From Myxococcales bacterium (lineage in GTDB: Bacteria; Myxococcota; Myxococcia; Myxococcales; JAKAPL01), in the NCBI GenBank assembly GCA_021807105.1, contig JAKAPL010000001.1, positions 1 to 64,000 on the forward strand: a DNA stretch of 64,000 bases. Reading direction: 5' to 3'. The notes below the pieces were generated by a model. That model saw nothing but the letters and a program-made list of their open reading frames with translations. It ran no database searches and was not told the DNA's origin. Made by a program: the position numbers and the translations under genes. Positions 24,120 through 32,890 of the stretch are shown here, piece after piece. How positions within the stretch are numbered: position 1 is the first letter of the stretch; every line of letters begins with the position of its first letter.

Positions 24120-25009
24120 CGTCCGCCCCGCGCCACGAGCGTCCCCAGGAGGACCACGGCCCCGACCGCGGGGAGCGGCGCGAAGGCAAGCCGGAGCTTC
24201 GGGCCGCGCACGAACCGGGCGAGGGCCGCGCCCGTACGCGCCCCGAAGACCGCGCCGGCGTTGATCGCGAGGGCGATGAGGATGTCCACGTTCCCCGCGA
24301 GCGCGTGGCGCGCCGTCCCGAAGCCGGCAGAGAGTGCGACCTCGAAGAGGTCGGTGCCGACCGCGACGTGGGTCGGGACGCCGAGCAGGTAGACCAGCAT
24401 CGGCAACCGCAGGTAGCCGCCGCCGCCGCCGAGGAAGCCGGAGAAGAAGCCGGTGCCGGCGCCCGCGGCCAGGATGGTCCAGAGCGAGAGGGCCTCGATG
24501 CCCGAATCGGGGAGCGAGACGAGGGGCGGCAGCCGCAGCCACCAGTGGCCGCGGGCGACGAACGAGCGAGGCTCCTGCGGGGCGCCGCGCGTCCGGCCGC
24601 GCAGGTACGCCCGGCCGCTCTCGACGCCGACCGCAGCCGAGATGGCGAGGAAGACCAGGGCCGCGCACAGGGCGATGGCGAGATCGGCCTCGCGGGTCGG
24701 GGTGAGGAAGGCGACGAGCCGGACGCCCAGCTCGACGCCGGCCATGGTGCCGCCCGTCAGGAGGACGGCGAGCTTCATGTCGACGTTGCCGAGGACCCGG
24801 TGGTGGCGGCTGCCGACGACCGCCGTGCCGACGATCGAGGCGAGGTCCGTGCCGACGACGTAGTGCATCGGGAGGCCCATGGCGAAGAGCGAGGGGCCGG
24901 CGATGAAGCTGCCGCCCATGCCGAAGAGGCCCGAGAGCGTCCCGACCAGGACGCCGACCAGCACGAGGAGGAGGGGCGAGAGGCTGACGTGCGAGATGGG
25001 GAACAGCAT
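24116..25009 (-). CDS. TSUP / TauE-SafE family permease
   Basis: A 297-residue membrane protein with two related halves, each opening with the TSUP signature: VGTLSGLFGMGGSFIAGPSL near 20 and GFFSGFLGGGGGYLRLPML near 190. Eight or so helices are visible. The family exports sulfite, sulfoacetate or other organosulfur anions. It overlaps its neighbours by 4 bp on both sides (ATGA), placing it in the middle of a small-membrane-protein/TSUP/Usp operon. The substrate cannot be told. Confidence 0.88.
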   Translation of the reverse strand: MLFPISHVSLSPLLLVLVGVLVGTLSGLFGMGGSFIAGPSLFAMGLPMHYVVGTDLASIVGTAVVGSRHHRVLGNVDMKLAVLLTGGTMAGVELGVRLVAFLTPTREADLAIALCAALVFLAISAAVGVESGRAYLRGRTRGAPQEPRSFVARGHWWLRLPPLVSLPDSGIEALSLWTILAAGAGTGFFSGFLGGGGGYLRLPMLVYLLGVPTHVAVGTDLFEVALSAGFGTARHALAGNVDILIALAINAGAVFGARTGAALARFVRGPKLRLAFAPLPAVGAVVLLGTLVARGGR

Positions 25010-25233
25010 CACCGATCGAGGACGGCGAGCGCGCCGGCCAGCCGGTCGAGCAACGCCGCCTGCCCGAGCATCAGTGCGAGCGCCCCGGCCGCGTAGGCCC
25101 ACCGCTCGCGCTCGAGGCCGGCGAGCGGCCGAGCGACCAGGCGGAGGAGCGCGTCCGCCCAGGCCGCCGCGACCATCAGGTAGGCGATCGCCCCCCAGGG
25201 GCGCCGTCGGGCCCGATCGCGCGCGGACGTCAT
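25009..25233 (-). CDS. small two-helix membrane protein, operon with TSUP
   Basis: A 74-residue protein with a basic N-terminus (RDRARRRPW) and two hydrophobic segments (GAIAYLMVAAAWADALL and YAAGALALMLGQAALL). It is translationally coupled to the TSUP permease by an ATGA overlap. DUF1634 proteins are often encoded beside TSUP permeases and are small membrane proteins, so this may be a short member; the sequence alone does not prove it. Confidence 0.65.
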   Translation of the reverse strand: MTSARDRARRRPWGAIAYLMVAAAWADALLRLVARPLAGLERERWAYAAGALALMLGQAALLDRLAGALAVLDR

Positions 25234-25298
25234 ATCGTCCGACAGGGATAGGCACGGCCGGAGCGCCGTGCGGCGACCGGGGGAACTGCGAGCCGCGA

Positions 25299-26072
25299 CT
25301 ACCAGAGACCCGAGGCGTCCTCGAACGGCGCCGCGCAGGGCGGGCCGCGGGTGAAGCGGACGAGCGGCGCGGGGCGGCGCGCGCGCGGGACCAGGACGAT
25401 CGTCGACGACCGCGTGCCGTACGGTCCGGCGTGGACGCAGGCGGCGAAGGTCTCGGGCGGTCGCGTGGGCTCCCCGGGGAGAGGCTCGGACGGAGGCGGG
25501 ACCTCGTGGCTCGCGAGCAGGCGCTGGAGGGCCGGCTCGATCGCGTCGGCGGCGAGTGCGGCGAGGTTCGGCAGCGAGCGCCGCGCGAGGTCGACCTTGG
25601 GCGACGGCGTGTCGAGGGGGCGGTTCTCCAGCACGTGGAGGCCCGGCGGCAGCGACCGCGGCGCGATCGGCCGCCCCTCGGCGATCTCCAGGTACAAGAG
25701 GCCGTCGCGGTCTCCGACCAGGATCCAGCACGGGTTGTAAGCCTCCGGCCGCAGGGTCGCGGCGAGCGCCGAGGCTGCCTCCGCGGCGCTCCGGTGCGCG
25801 GCAAGGAGCAGCGGGATCTCGCCGCGCGATCGGCGGGTCGCGTCCCGCCCCGCGGCGGCGGGGCGGTTCGTAAGGGCCGCGACGACCCCGCGCCGGTTGA
25901 CCGCGAGCCAGGTCCCGCCGGCCGCGAGATCCCGGCCGCCGAGGACGCGGGGCCCGCGGGACCTCAAGACCTGCATGGGCTCCGCCGGCCGTTCCAGCCA
26001 CTCGTCGCGGTTGGCCGCGACGACGAGCGGGAGGTCCGGGCGAATGCGGGAGCCCGCGACGAGCAGACACAT
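25299..26072 (-). CDS. NRDE (TANGO2-type) family protein
   Basis: A 257-residue member of the NRDE family (COG3332). It starts with the Cys-2 nucleophile-like residue, MCLLV, followed by the name-giving ANRDEWLERPAEPM near 19, GGRDLAAGGTWLAVNRRG near 46, and ALTNRP; the middle has NPCWILVGD and the C-terminal half TRSSTIVLV. The fold resembles Ntn hydrolases. The biochemical role in bacteria is unknown; eukaryotic TANGO2 is linked to haem and lipid handling. It stands alone on the minus strand between the TSUP operon and the GH76 gene. Confidence 0.88.
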   Translation of the reverse strand: MCLLVAGSRIRPDLPLVVAANRDEWLERPAEPMQVLRSRGPRVLGGRDLAAGGTWLAVNRRGVVAALTNRPAAAGRDATRRSRGEIPLLLAAHRSAAEAASALAATLRPEAYNPCWILVGDRDGLLYLEIAEGRPIAPRSLPPGLHVLENRPLDTPSPKVDLARRSLPNLAALAADAIEPALQRLLASHEVPPPSEPLPGEPTRPPETFAACVHAGPYGTRSSTIVLVPRARRPAPLVRFTRGPPCAAPFEDASGLW

Positions 26073-26112
26073 GGGCGGCGCTCTACCGTCCGGGCGGCCC
26101 CATCGTCAACGG

Positions 26113-28551
26113 CTAAGGGGTCGTGAACGTCCAGGGAGGGCCGGCCACCCCGCCGCAGCCCGTGTGGGAGAAGACCCTCCAGAGATGGCGGCCGGAGGCG
26201 GGAGGGGCGGCGAGCGTGCAGGTCGTGCCGGCGATGGAGGAGCAGACGTCGTGCCCATCGAGCCGCACGTCGAAGCCGCTGCCGGCCGCCGAGGCGATCC
26301 AGGAGAGCGACGTGCCGCCGAAGGTGGCGCCATCCGCGGGCGAGGGGGCGGAGACCTCCGTGGGCACGGGCGAGACGGTCAGCTCCTGTTCGGGCGAGAA
26401 GTTCCCTCCGCAACCATTGACCGCCTCGACGTACCAGCGGTGGACGCCGGGCGAGAGCGCGCCGGGCGCAAGAGACGTCCCCGCGGTCGAGCCGGCCAGC
26501 GCGCCGTCGATGACGACGTCGTAGCCCACCGCCCCGGCCGCCGCGCTCCACGAGAGCTCGGGCAGAACCCCGCAGCAATCCGCCTGGTTGAACGGACCGG
26601 ACGGGACGGGGAAGCCGGGTAGGCCCGCGCATCGCGGCACAGGCTGCACGATCACCTCGTCCAGGTTGAGGAAGCCGGAGCTCCCGGCGGGATAGCCGAT
26701 CTTGATCTCCAGCGGCCCCGCGGCGAGGGCGTGCTCGCCGTGGACGCTGCTCCAGTTGTCCCAGGCGCCGGTGGCGGGGAAGCCGAGCGACGAGTTGACG
26801 ACCTTGCCGTCGATGGAGAGCTCCCGCACCGCGGCGCCCGCACCCGCGGAGTAGTGATAGGTGAAACGCCAGTCGCCGGCGTAAGGCACGTTCCAGCGCA
26901 TGACGACCGACTGCCCCTGACTCCCCCAGCCGGCGACGTAACCGAACCCTTCGTACCCCGCGTGGGTCGCCTCGAGCCCGACGCCGTTGAGCTGCCCCTC
27001 CTCCGCCTGGAGGTGGTTTGCCGGGAACGTCCGGCCCGGATACTGCCCCGCGCGGGCGGCGCCGAGGTTGAGCGCCATCAGTGCCGAGGTCTCGGCCGGC
27101 GTATCGGCCGACGAGACCGGCGGCCCGGCCCAGTCGGAGGCGAAGAGGTCACCCGCCCCGCGGGCATAGTCCCAGACCGCGCTGGGACAGGCGGCCAGGA
27201 GCGGCATCTGGGACGATTCCGCGTCCGCGCCGGCGAGGTCGTCGAGGTACCGATAGGCGATCCCCTTGAACTGCTCGCAGTCGCCGGTGCATTGCTGGTT
27301 CGTTCCGTCGTCGAGGACCGGGCCGTCTCCGGTCTGCTCCGTCCGGCTCTCCTGCAGGAAGGCCGCGAAGGTGCGGGCGTCGGCGAGGTACGCGGCGTGG
27401 CCCGTCGCCTCGTGCAGGGCCAGGGCCGCGCCGACCATGAGCCCGTTGTCATAGGTGAACGGCCACCAGCGGACCACGCCGGGAGGGTTCGCCGTGGGCG
27501 AGGTGACGTCGTCGGCCACCTGCCCCTTCGCGTTCACGAAGTTCCCCCGCCAGAAGCCATAGACCTTCTCGGCGAAGGAGAGGTACGCCGCGGCGCCGGT
27601 GCGGGCGGCGAGGCGGACGGCGGTGATCACCGGCCCGGCGTTCGACGCGGTCGCCTTCTGGGTGTGGCCGCCAGTCGGGGCCAAGGCGTTGTCCCACCAG
27701 ATTCCGCCGGGCGTCGCGCCGCAACAACTCGTGTCCCAGGCGGCCTCGATGTCGCCGTAGAGCTTCTCCGCTTCCTGGAGGTAGGCGCCGTCGCCGCTGT
27801 AGTCGTAGGCCCGCAGCAGCGCGAGGGCCATCCAGTTCTCGTCGTCGTAGTAATCGCTCGAGAAACCGTTCGAGTAGCCCGTCTGGTGGCCGGCGGCTGC
27901 GTTGAAGAAGGTCGCGATCGTGCCCTGGAAACCACCCTCGCGCGACGCCGCGTCGAGGACCGCGTCGAGCCCCTGGGCGAAGGTCCAGTAGCCAGTCGGG
28001 CCCGTCGAGGCGCAGCCGCCGCCCCAGCACGAACGAAGGTAGTCGGAGGACTGCTGCCAGTAGTGGACGAGGAACTGCCCCGTGGCCTCGTCGGCGTGGG
28101 CGTGGAGCGCGGGCGCGAGCTGACGGGGGGCGCAGGCGGACCCGGGAAAGCCCGATGAGGTCTGGCCGCTTCCGCCGCTGGTTCCGCTCGTGCCGCCGCC
28201 GCCCGACGAGATCCCGCTGCTCGCGCCACCCGTCGAGCCGCCGCCCGACGAGATCCCGCTGCTCGCGCCACCCGTCGAGCCGCCGCCCGACGAGATCCCG
28301 CCGCTCGACCCACTCGTCGTGCCGCCGCCCGACGAGACCCCGCCGCTCGACCCACTCGTCGAGCCACCGCCCGAGGACATCCCGCCGCTGGACCCGCCCG
28401 TCGTGCCGCCGCTCGACGAGACCCCGCCGCTCGCGCCGCCCGACGAAGCCTCGCCGTTCTCCCCACCGCCCGCGGGCGCGACCGTAACCGCGCTCGGCGC
28501 GCAGGCGGCGACGAGCGCGAACGAGCTTGCCACTCGCAGCAGGCGCCCCAC
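26113..28551 (-). CDS. GH76 alpha-1,6-mannanase-like lipoprotein with CBM
   Basis: An 812-residue predicted lipoprotein (ALVAAC lipobox). After a Ser/Gly/Thr linker of about 110 residues comes a GH76-type (alpha/alpha)6 domain: DDENWMALALLRAYDYSGD carries the DD catalytic pair, with GGIWWDN and RWWPFTYDNGLMVGAAL further on. A CBM6/35-like domain (FPANHLQAEEGQL to LNLDEVIVQP) and two fibronectin-like repeats (SWSAAAGAVGYDVVIDG and LSWIASAAGSGFDVRLDG) complete it. It would cut fungal or bacterial alpha-mannan at the cell surface. The start is taken as GTG at 28551 because the signal peptide begins there; the frame is open further up without signal-like sequence. Confidence 0.87.
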   Translation of the reverse strand: MGRLLRVASSFALVAACAPSAVTVAPAGGGENGEASSGGASGGVSSSGGTTGGSSGGMSSGGGSTSGSSGGVSSGGGTTSGSSGGISSGGGSTGGASSGISSGGGSTGGASSGISSGGGGTSGTSGGSGQTSSGFPGSACAPRQLAPALHAHADEATGQFLVHYWQQSSDYLRSCWGGGCASTGPTGYWTFAQGLDAVLDAASREGGFQGTIATFFNAAAGHQTGYSNGFSSDYYDDENWMALALLRAYDYSGDGAYLQEAEKLYGDIEAAWDTSCCGATPGGIWWDNALAPTGGHTQKATASNAGPVITAVRLAARTGAAAYLSFAEKVYGFWRGNFVNAKGQVADDVTSPTANPPGVVRWWPFTYDNGLMVGAALALHEATGHAAYLADARTFAAFLQESRTEQTGDGPVLDDGTNQQCTGDCEQFKGIAYRYLDDLAGADAESSQMPLLAACPSAVWDYARGAGDLFASDWAGPPVSSADTPAETSALMALNLGAARAGQYPGRTFPANHLQAEEGQLNGVGLEATHAGYEGFGYVAGWGSQGQSVVMRWNVPYAGDWRFTYHYSAGAGAAVRELSIDGKVVNSSLGFPATGAWDNWSSVHGEHALAAGPLEIKIGYPAGSSGFLNLDEVIVQPVPRCAGLPGFPVPSGPFNQADCCGVLPELSWSAAAGAVGYDVVIDGALAGSTAGTSLAPGALSPGVHRWYVEAVNGCGGNFSPEQELTVSPVPTEVSAPSPADGATFGGTSLSWIASAAGSGFDVRLDGHDVCSSIAGTTCTLAAPPASGRHLWRVFSHTGCGGVAGPPWTFTTP
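28170..28450 (-). repeat. 42-bp coding repeats, Ser/Gly linker of GH76 gene
   Basis: Imperfect tandem units of about 42 bp encode SSGGGSTGGASSGI-type peptides; two adjacent units near 28200-28290 are identical. The units make a flexible linker between lipid anchor and enzyme and are likely to vary in number by slippage. Confidence 0.7.
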
Positions 28552-28810
28552 GGCGGAGAGTCTACCACCGGCAGGGGGAGGCCGGCTCTCCCCGCCCCAG
28601 CCCGTCCTCGTGGAGTCCCCCCTGATCGACGACTGCCGAGAATGCTCGTGCGCCGCGAGGATTTCTCCGGCGAGCACCGAAGGCGAGAGAGGAGCGCCAT
28701 CGGGCGGTCCGAAGGATGTGGCGCGGCCATCCACTTCCGCCGCGTTGGGTCCGCCGATGACGGGCCGCACCACGTCTTCGCGCGGGACGGGTCTGCTCGG
28801 AGGTCGCGGA

Positions 28811-30010
28811 TCAGGCGAGGTCGGCCACGAGCTTCGCGATCCGCGCGAGCCCCTTCTCCATGTCCGCGCTCCCGAGCGCGAACGAGAGCCGCAGGTAGCC
28901 GGGCGCGCCAAAAGGCTCCCCGGGGACGGCGGCCACGCCGCGCTCGAGCAGGACGTCGCATAGCCCGACGCTGCTCTCCACGAAGGAGCCGCCGTACCGC
29001 TTGCCGAGGAGCCTCCCGACGTTCGGGAATGTGTAGAAAGCCCCCTCCGGCGGGACGCAGGTGATGCCCGGGATCGCGGCCAGGAGCTCGAGCATCCGCC
29101 GCCGGCGGCGATCGAACTCGGCGCGCATCGGCTCCACGTCGTCCGGATCGGCGGACAGCGCCGCGAGCGCGCCCCACTGGGCGAACGTCGTCGGTCCGGA
29201 GGTGGTCTGGTCCTGGATCCGCCCCATGGCCGCGATGATCTCGGCTGGCCCGGCGGCGTAACCGATCCGCCAGCCGGTCATCGCGTAGGTCTTGGAGACG
29301 CCGCTCACCACGACCGTCCGGTCGCGCAGCGCCGGAGCCACGGCGGCGATCGTCGCGAATCGGCCGCCGGTGTAGAGCAGCCGCTCGTAGATGTCGTCGG
29401 AGGCGATCCAGACGTCGGGCCAATCCGCGAGGACCCCGGCGAGCGCCGCGAGCCGCTCCCGGGAGAGCACGGCGCCGGTCGGGTTGTTGGGGCTGTTCAG
29501 GACGACGAGCCGGGTCCGCGGGGAGAGCGCCCGCGCGAGCGCCTCGGGGACGAGTTGAAAGCCGTCCTCCTCGCGGCACGGGACGACGACCGGCGTCGCC
29601 CCGGCGAGCCGCGCCATCTCCGGATAGCTGACCCAGTACGGCGCGCAGATGACCGCCTCGTCGCCGGAATCGAGCACCGCCTGGAAGACGTTGTACAGGC
29701 TCTGCTTGGCGCCGCACGAGACGAGGATCTCCTCGGTCGAGTAGTCGAGCCCGCCGTCCCGGACCATCCGCGCCCGGATCACCTCCCGCAGCTCGCGCAG
29801 GCCGGCCGTCGCCGTGTACTTCGTCCGGCCCATCTCGAGCGCGCGGACGGCCGCCTCCTTGATCCGCCGCGGGGTGTCGAAGTCCGGCTCGCCGGCTCCG
29901 AAGGAGACGATGTCCTCTCCCGCGTCCCGGCGTGCCTTCGCCTTCGCCGCCAGGGCGAGCGTCGGCGATGCGTGGACGGCCCGCGCGCGGCCGCTGATCC
30001 GCGCCGTCAT
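28811..30010 (-). CDS. class I pyridoxal-phosphate aminotransferase, aspartate type
   Basis: A 399-residue aminotransferase of the AspAT Ib group. The PLP lysine is in [17 protein letters not shown], substrate-binding features are [12 protein letters not shown] and the C-terminal YLRLSFALG arginine, and [11 protein letters not shown] is the N-terminal signature. It interconverts aspartate/oxaloacetate with glutamate/2-oxoglutarate, though prephenate or other activities occur in this group. The ATG overlaps the coaD stop (ATGA), making this the last gene of the lipoprotein-psd-rsmD-coaD operon. Confidence 0.9.
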   Translation of the reverse strand: MTARISGRARAVHASPTLALAAKAKARRDAGEDIVSFGAGEPDFDTPRRIKEAAVRALEMGRTKYTATAGLRELREVIRARMVRDGGLDYSTEEILVSCGAKQSLYNVFQAVLDSGDEAVICAPYWVSYPEMARLAGATPVVVPCREEDGFQLVPEALARALSPRTRLVVLNSPNNPTGAVLSRERLAALAGVLADWPDVWIASDDIYERLLYTGGRFATIAAVAPALRDRTVVVSGVSKTYAMTGWRIGYAAGPAEIIAAMGRIQDQTTSGPTTFAQWGALAALSADPDDVEPMRAEFDRRRRRMLELLAAIPGITCVPPEGAFYTFPNVGRLLGKRYGGSFVESSVGLCDVLLERGVAAVPGEPFGAPGYLRLSFALGSADMEKGLARIAKLVADLA

Positions 30011-30510
30011 GCGCCGGCGCTCCGGGCCGCCGCGCCGTGCTTCGCGTGGAGCGCGGCCAGCACGTTGGGAGGCACGAGCCCCGACAGGTCGCCGCCGAAT
30101 TGGGCGACCTCCCGCACGAGCTGGGAGGAGATGTAGAAGTAGTCCTCCCCGGTCATCATGAAGACCGTCTCGAAGTCGGGGTAGAGCTTGCGGTTCATGT
30201 TGGCGAGCTGGAACTCGTATTCGAAGTCGGAGACCGCCCGCAGGCCGCGCAGGATCACCGGGCAGTGGCGCCGCTTCGCGTAGTCGACGAGCAGGCCATC
30301 GAAGCTGTCGATCTCGACGCGCGGCTCCGCGCCGACCGCGCCGCGCAGGAGCGCGCGGCGTTCGGCCTCGGAGAAGAGCGCCCGCTTGTTCGGGTTGTTG
30401 GCGATGGCGACGATGAGCTGGTCGAAGAGCGCGAGCCCCCGGTTGATGATCGACAGGTGGCCGTTGGTCGGCGGGTCGAACGAGCCCGGATAGATCGCCA
30501 CGGAAGCCAT
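30007..30510 (-). CDS. coaD: phosphopantetheine adenylyltransferase CoaD
   Basis: A 167-residue nucleotidyltransferase that makes dephospho-CoA from 4'-phosphopantetheine and ATP. The (H/T)xGH motif is in [15 protein letters not shown], the second signature [10 protein letters not shown] is near 128, and [15 protein letters not shown] lies between. Length and start (ATG 30510) are standard. It is preceded on the same strand by rsmD with 4 bp between, the usual rsmD-coaD pairing in bacteria. Confidence 0.95.
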   Translation of the reverse strand: MASVAIYPGSFDPPTNGHLSIINRGLALFDQLIVAIANNPNKRALFSEAERRALLRGAVGAEPRVEIDSFDGLLVDYAKRRHCPVILRGLRAVSDFEYEFQLANMNRKLYPDFETVFMMTGEDYFYISSQLVREVAQFGGDLSGLVPPNVLAALHAKHGAAARSAGA

Positions 30511-30514
30511 ACGT

Positions 30515-31078
30515 TCATCCTCCTGTCCGATAGAACGAGACCAGCGTGTCGCCGAAGCGCCGCTCATCGATCTTCTCGAGCGGGCACGGAGCGTCGTACC
30601 GGTCGCCCGGCAGGCTGCGGCGCTCATGCTCGACGATCGCGACGCCGCCCGGGGCGAGGATGCCCGACGCGGCGACGACGCGCAACAGCTTCGCGACGTC
30701 CTCACCATACGGAGGATCGGCGAAGAGCCAGTCGGCGGCGCGGGGAGCGAGCCCTTCGACGCCCGCCGGCAGGTCGCGCCGCAGAACTTCGACGCGCTCC
30801 GCGAGCCCGAGGGCCTGCGCGTTGCGGCGGCAGAGATCGAGCGACTCGGCCGAACGGTCGACCAGCCGCGCGCGCGCCGCGCCGCGCGAGAGCGCCTCGA
30901 GGCCGAGCGCGCCCGTCCCCGCGTACAGATCCAGGACTTCTCCGCCGGGGAACCGCTGGCCGAGCACGTCGAAGATCGCCTGCCGCACTCGATCCGCCGT
31001 GGGTCGCAGCCCTCTGCCGCGCGGTCCCTCGATCCGGCGGCCGCGCGCGCCGCCACCGATGATGCGGAGCGACCCCAC
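30515..31078 (-). CDS. rsmD: 16S rRNA (guanine966-N2)-methyltransferase RsmD
   Basis: A 187-residue SAM methyltransferase. It starts [15 protein letters not shown], the standard RsmD N-terminus, has the SAM-binding [19 protein letters not shown] and the catalytic ADPPYG. The GTG start at 31078-31076 abuts the R2 element, and no ribosome binding site exists inside the element end. Before insertion the psd stop and this start would have read TAGTG, an overlap typical of translational coupling. Expression now probably depends on read-through or on a site within the element. An open frame continues into the element but is not family sequence. Confidence 0.9.
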   Translation of the reverse strand: MGSLRIIGGGARGRRIEGPRGRGLRPTADRVRQAIFDVLGQRFPGGEVLDLYAGTGALGLEALSRGAARARLVDRSAESLDLCRRNAQALGLAERVEVLRRDLPAGVEGLAPRAADWLFADPPYGEDVAKLLRVVAASGILAPGGVAIVEHERRSLPGDRYDAPCPLEKIDERRFGDTLVSFYRTGG

Positions 31079-31081
31079 TAG

Positions 31082-31259
31082 GAGACTGGTGTCAAATGGC
31101 TGCCTGCTGCGAAAGCCGAACCCTTCGCTGCGACGGTCGGCCTCGTCGCTTCGCTGCAAAACGTACTGCAAAGAGTACGTTTCCGCTCTTCACTCCTCGG
31201 GCGCCCGTCTCGCCTCGGTCTCGGCTTTCTCGCGACGGCACCCATTTGACACCAGCCTC
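31082..31259. mobile_element. R2 inverted-repeat element (MITE-like), copy B
   Basis: A 178-bp element lies between CTAG at 31078-31081 and CTAG at 31260-31263. The termini are near-perfect inverted repeats: GAGACTGGTGTCAAATGG at the left and GAGGCTGGTGTCAAATGG read from the right. It contains the family core and the sequence ACTGCAAAGAGTACG shared with copy A. It splits psd from rsmD and supplies the psd stop codon. Confidence 0.85.
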
Positions 31260-32114
31260 CTAGACCGCGCGCCCGAGCGGCTGCCCCACCCGGACGGTCC
31301 TGCCGGGGACGAGGGCCGGGTCGAGCGCCACCCGGCCGGCGGCGAAGCAGCAGATGACCGTGCTCCCCATGTCGAAGACGCCGATCTCGGCGCCCTTGTC
31401 GACCGGCCGGGGCGGCCGGTAGGCGGCGCGCGGCGCGCGGCGCGCGGCCAGGCCGGGATCGAAGCTCGCCCGCAGCCTCCCGACCACGGTGGCGCCAACC
31501 ATGACGACCGCGCAGCGGCCGGCCGGCGTGTCGAGGAGGATCACGAGCCGCTCGTTGCGGGTGAAGAGCCCGGGCACGGTCGTCACGCTCGCCGGGTTGA
31601 CCGGGAAGAGATCCCCGCGCACGTAGGAGCAGCCGGTGATCGAGCCGCCGAGCGGCGCGTGGACGCGGTGGTAATCGTGCGGCGAGAGGTAGACGACGAC
31701 GTAGGCGCCACCCGCGAACGCGGCCGCCTCCCCGGGGTCGGCCAGCAGCGCGGCGAGGGTGTAGTCGACGCCCTTGACCTGCACGAGCCGTCCGTCCGTC
31801 GCGACGCCGGCCTCGTAGACGCGGCCGTCGGCCGGGGAGACGGCGACGCCCTCCCCTTCCGTGATCGGCCTCGCCCCCGGCCGGAGTTCCCGCGTGAACA
31901 GCTCTCGCACGGTCGCGTACGAGGAGAGCGGCCGAAGGACTTCGGTCATGTCCAGCCGGTATCGGCGGGCGAAGGCCCGGACGGCCATGCGAACGAGCGG
32001 CGAGGGGCGCGACCATCCGGCCACCTCACCGGCCGCGCGGGTGATCGCCCGGCGCGGCAACGCCCGGACCGCGGCCATGAACGCGCGGTCTTTCCAGGAG
32101 GGCAGGTGGCTCAC
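31260..32114 (-). CDS. psd: phosphatidylserine decarboxylase
   Basis: A 284-residue proenzyme that decarboxylates phosphatidylserine to phosphatidylethanolamine at the inner membrane. The autocatalytic site that yields the pyruvoyl group is DMGSTVICCF near residue 253 (cleavage before Ser). RELFTRELRPGARPI, SPADGRV and LSPHDYHRVHAPLGG are the family blocks. It starts at GTG 32114, overlapping the upstream lipoprotein stop (GTGA). The TAG stop lies in the CTAG flanking R2 copy B. Confidence 0.94.
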   Translation of the reverse strand: MSHLPSWKDRAFMAAVRALPRRAITRAAGEVAGWSRPSPLVRMAVRAFARRYRLDMTEVLRPLSSYATVRELFTRELRPGARPITEGEGVAVSPADGRVYEAGVATDGRLVQVKGVDYTLAALLADPGEAAAFAGGAYVVVYLSPHDYHRVHAPLGGSITGCSYVRGDLFPVNPASVTTVPGLFTRNERLVILLDTPAGRCAVVMVGATVVGRLRASFDPGLAARRAPRAAYRPPRPVDKGAEIGVFDMGSTVICCFAAGRVALDPALVPGRTVRVGQPLGRAV

Positions 32115-32827
32115 GGGGCGGTCGGGCGAGGTCCGCCCGGCATCCAGTGGACGGTCCTTGGCGCGGGCGGGGGCGGGGGCGGGGGCTTCGCCGGCGGGGG
32201 CGGCGCGGGTGGCGTGGCCGCCGGCTTCTCGCGCGTCGAGACCGTGACGTCCGAGAGCGGCACGAGGCGTGAGACGCGGCCGTCCAGCAGGACCACGAGG
32301 TCACCCTGGAGGAAGGGGTATCGCGCCGCGCAGGCCAACTTCATCGCGTACGCCTCCCCGTGCTTCGCGCCCTGCTCGTAGAGCCCCTTCTCGACGAAGC
32401 AGCCGCCGAACTTCCCGAGGAACTCGTCGCGGGTCATGCCGAGCGCCGGACCGGCGGCGGCCACGGGCGGCGCAGCGACCGGCGCGGGGCCCTCGCGCGC
32501 GGCCGGCCAAGCGGGCGCCGCCGCGGCAGCCTTGTCCGCGGCCGCGAGCCGCGCCTCCCGGTCGGCGAACTCCTTCATCCCCTTCTCGACCTTCGACTCA
32601 AGCTCCGCGGCCTCCGCGGCGCGCGAGGAACGGGGGTCCACCTGCCGGAGGAGCGCGAGGACTTGCGCCATCGCCGGGTCCCCGTAGGCGTCGTCGAGCT
32701 TGTCCGCGTAAAGCTGGGTGTACCTCCGAAACGCCTGCTCGAATTGCGGCGAGTCGCCCCGCCCCCGCCGGCAGCCGGCCGCCGCGAGGAAGGCGAGGCA
32801 GAGCAGCGCGGGGGCGGATGTCCGCAT
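32111..32827 (-). CDS. predicted lipoprotein, unknown function
   Basis: A 238-residue protein with a lipoprotein signal (LLCLAFLAAAGC). A helical charged region (about 25-110) with a possible coiled coil is followed by an Ala/Pro linker. A compact domain near 130-185 (LGMTRDEFLGKFGGCF, then ACAARYPFLQGDLVVLLDGRVSRLVPL) has two cysteines that could pair. The tail is proline-rich. The stop overlaps the psd start by 4 bp, so it is the first gene of the psd operon. No family was recognised. Confidence 0.7.
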   Translation of the reverse strand: MRTSAPALLCLAFLAAAGCRRGRGDSPQFEQAFRRYTQLYADKLDDAYGDPAMAQVLALLRQVDPRSSRAAEAAELESKVEKGMKEFADREARLAAADKAAAAAPAWPAAREGPAPVAAPPVAAAGPALGMTRDEFLGKFGGCFVEKGLYEQGAKHGEAYAMKLACAARYPFLQGDLVVLLDGRVSRLVPLSDVTVSTREKPAATPPAPPPPAKPPPPPPPAPRTVHWMPGGPRPTAP

Positions 32828-32873
32828 CGACCCAGCGCTAACAGAAGCCCGCCACGCGTGCAAGCTCCGCCGG

Positions 32874-32882
32874 TGCTATCCT
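32874..32882 (+). promoter_or_regulatory. extended -10 element directly before DUF3108 gene
   Basis: TGCTATCCT ends 8 bp before the GTG start, and no Shine-Dalgarno lies between, as before the kinase gene. It suggests a leaderless transcript. Confidence 0.35.
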
Positions 32883-32890
32883 CGCGTCGA

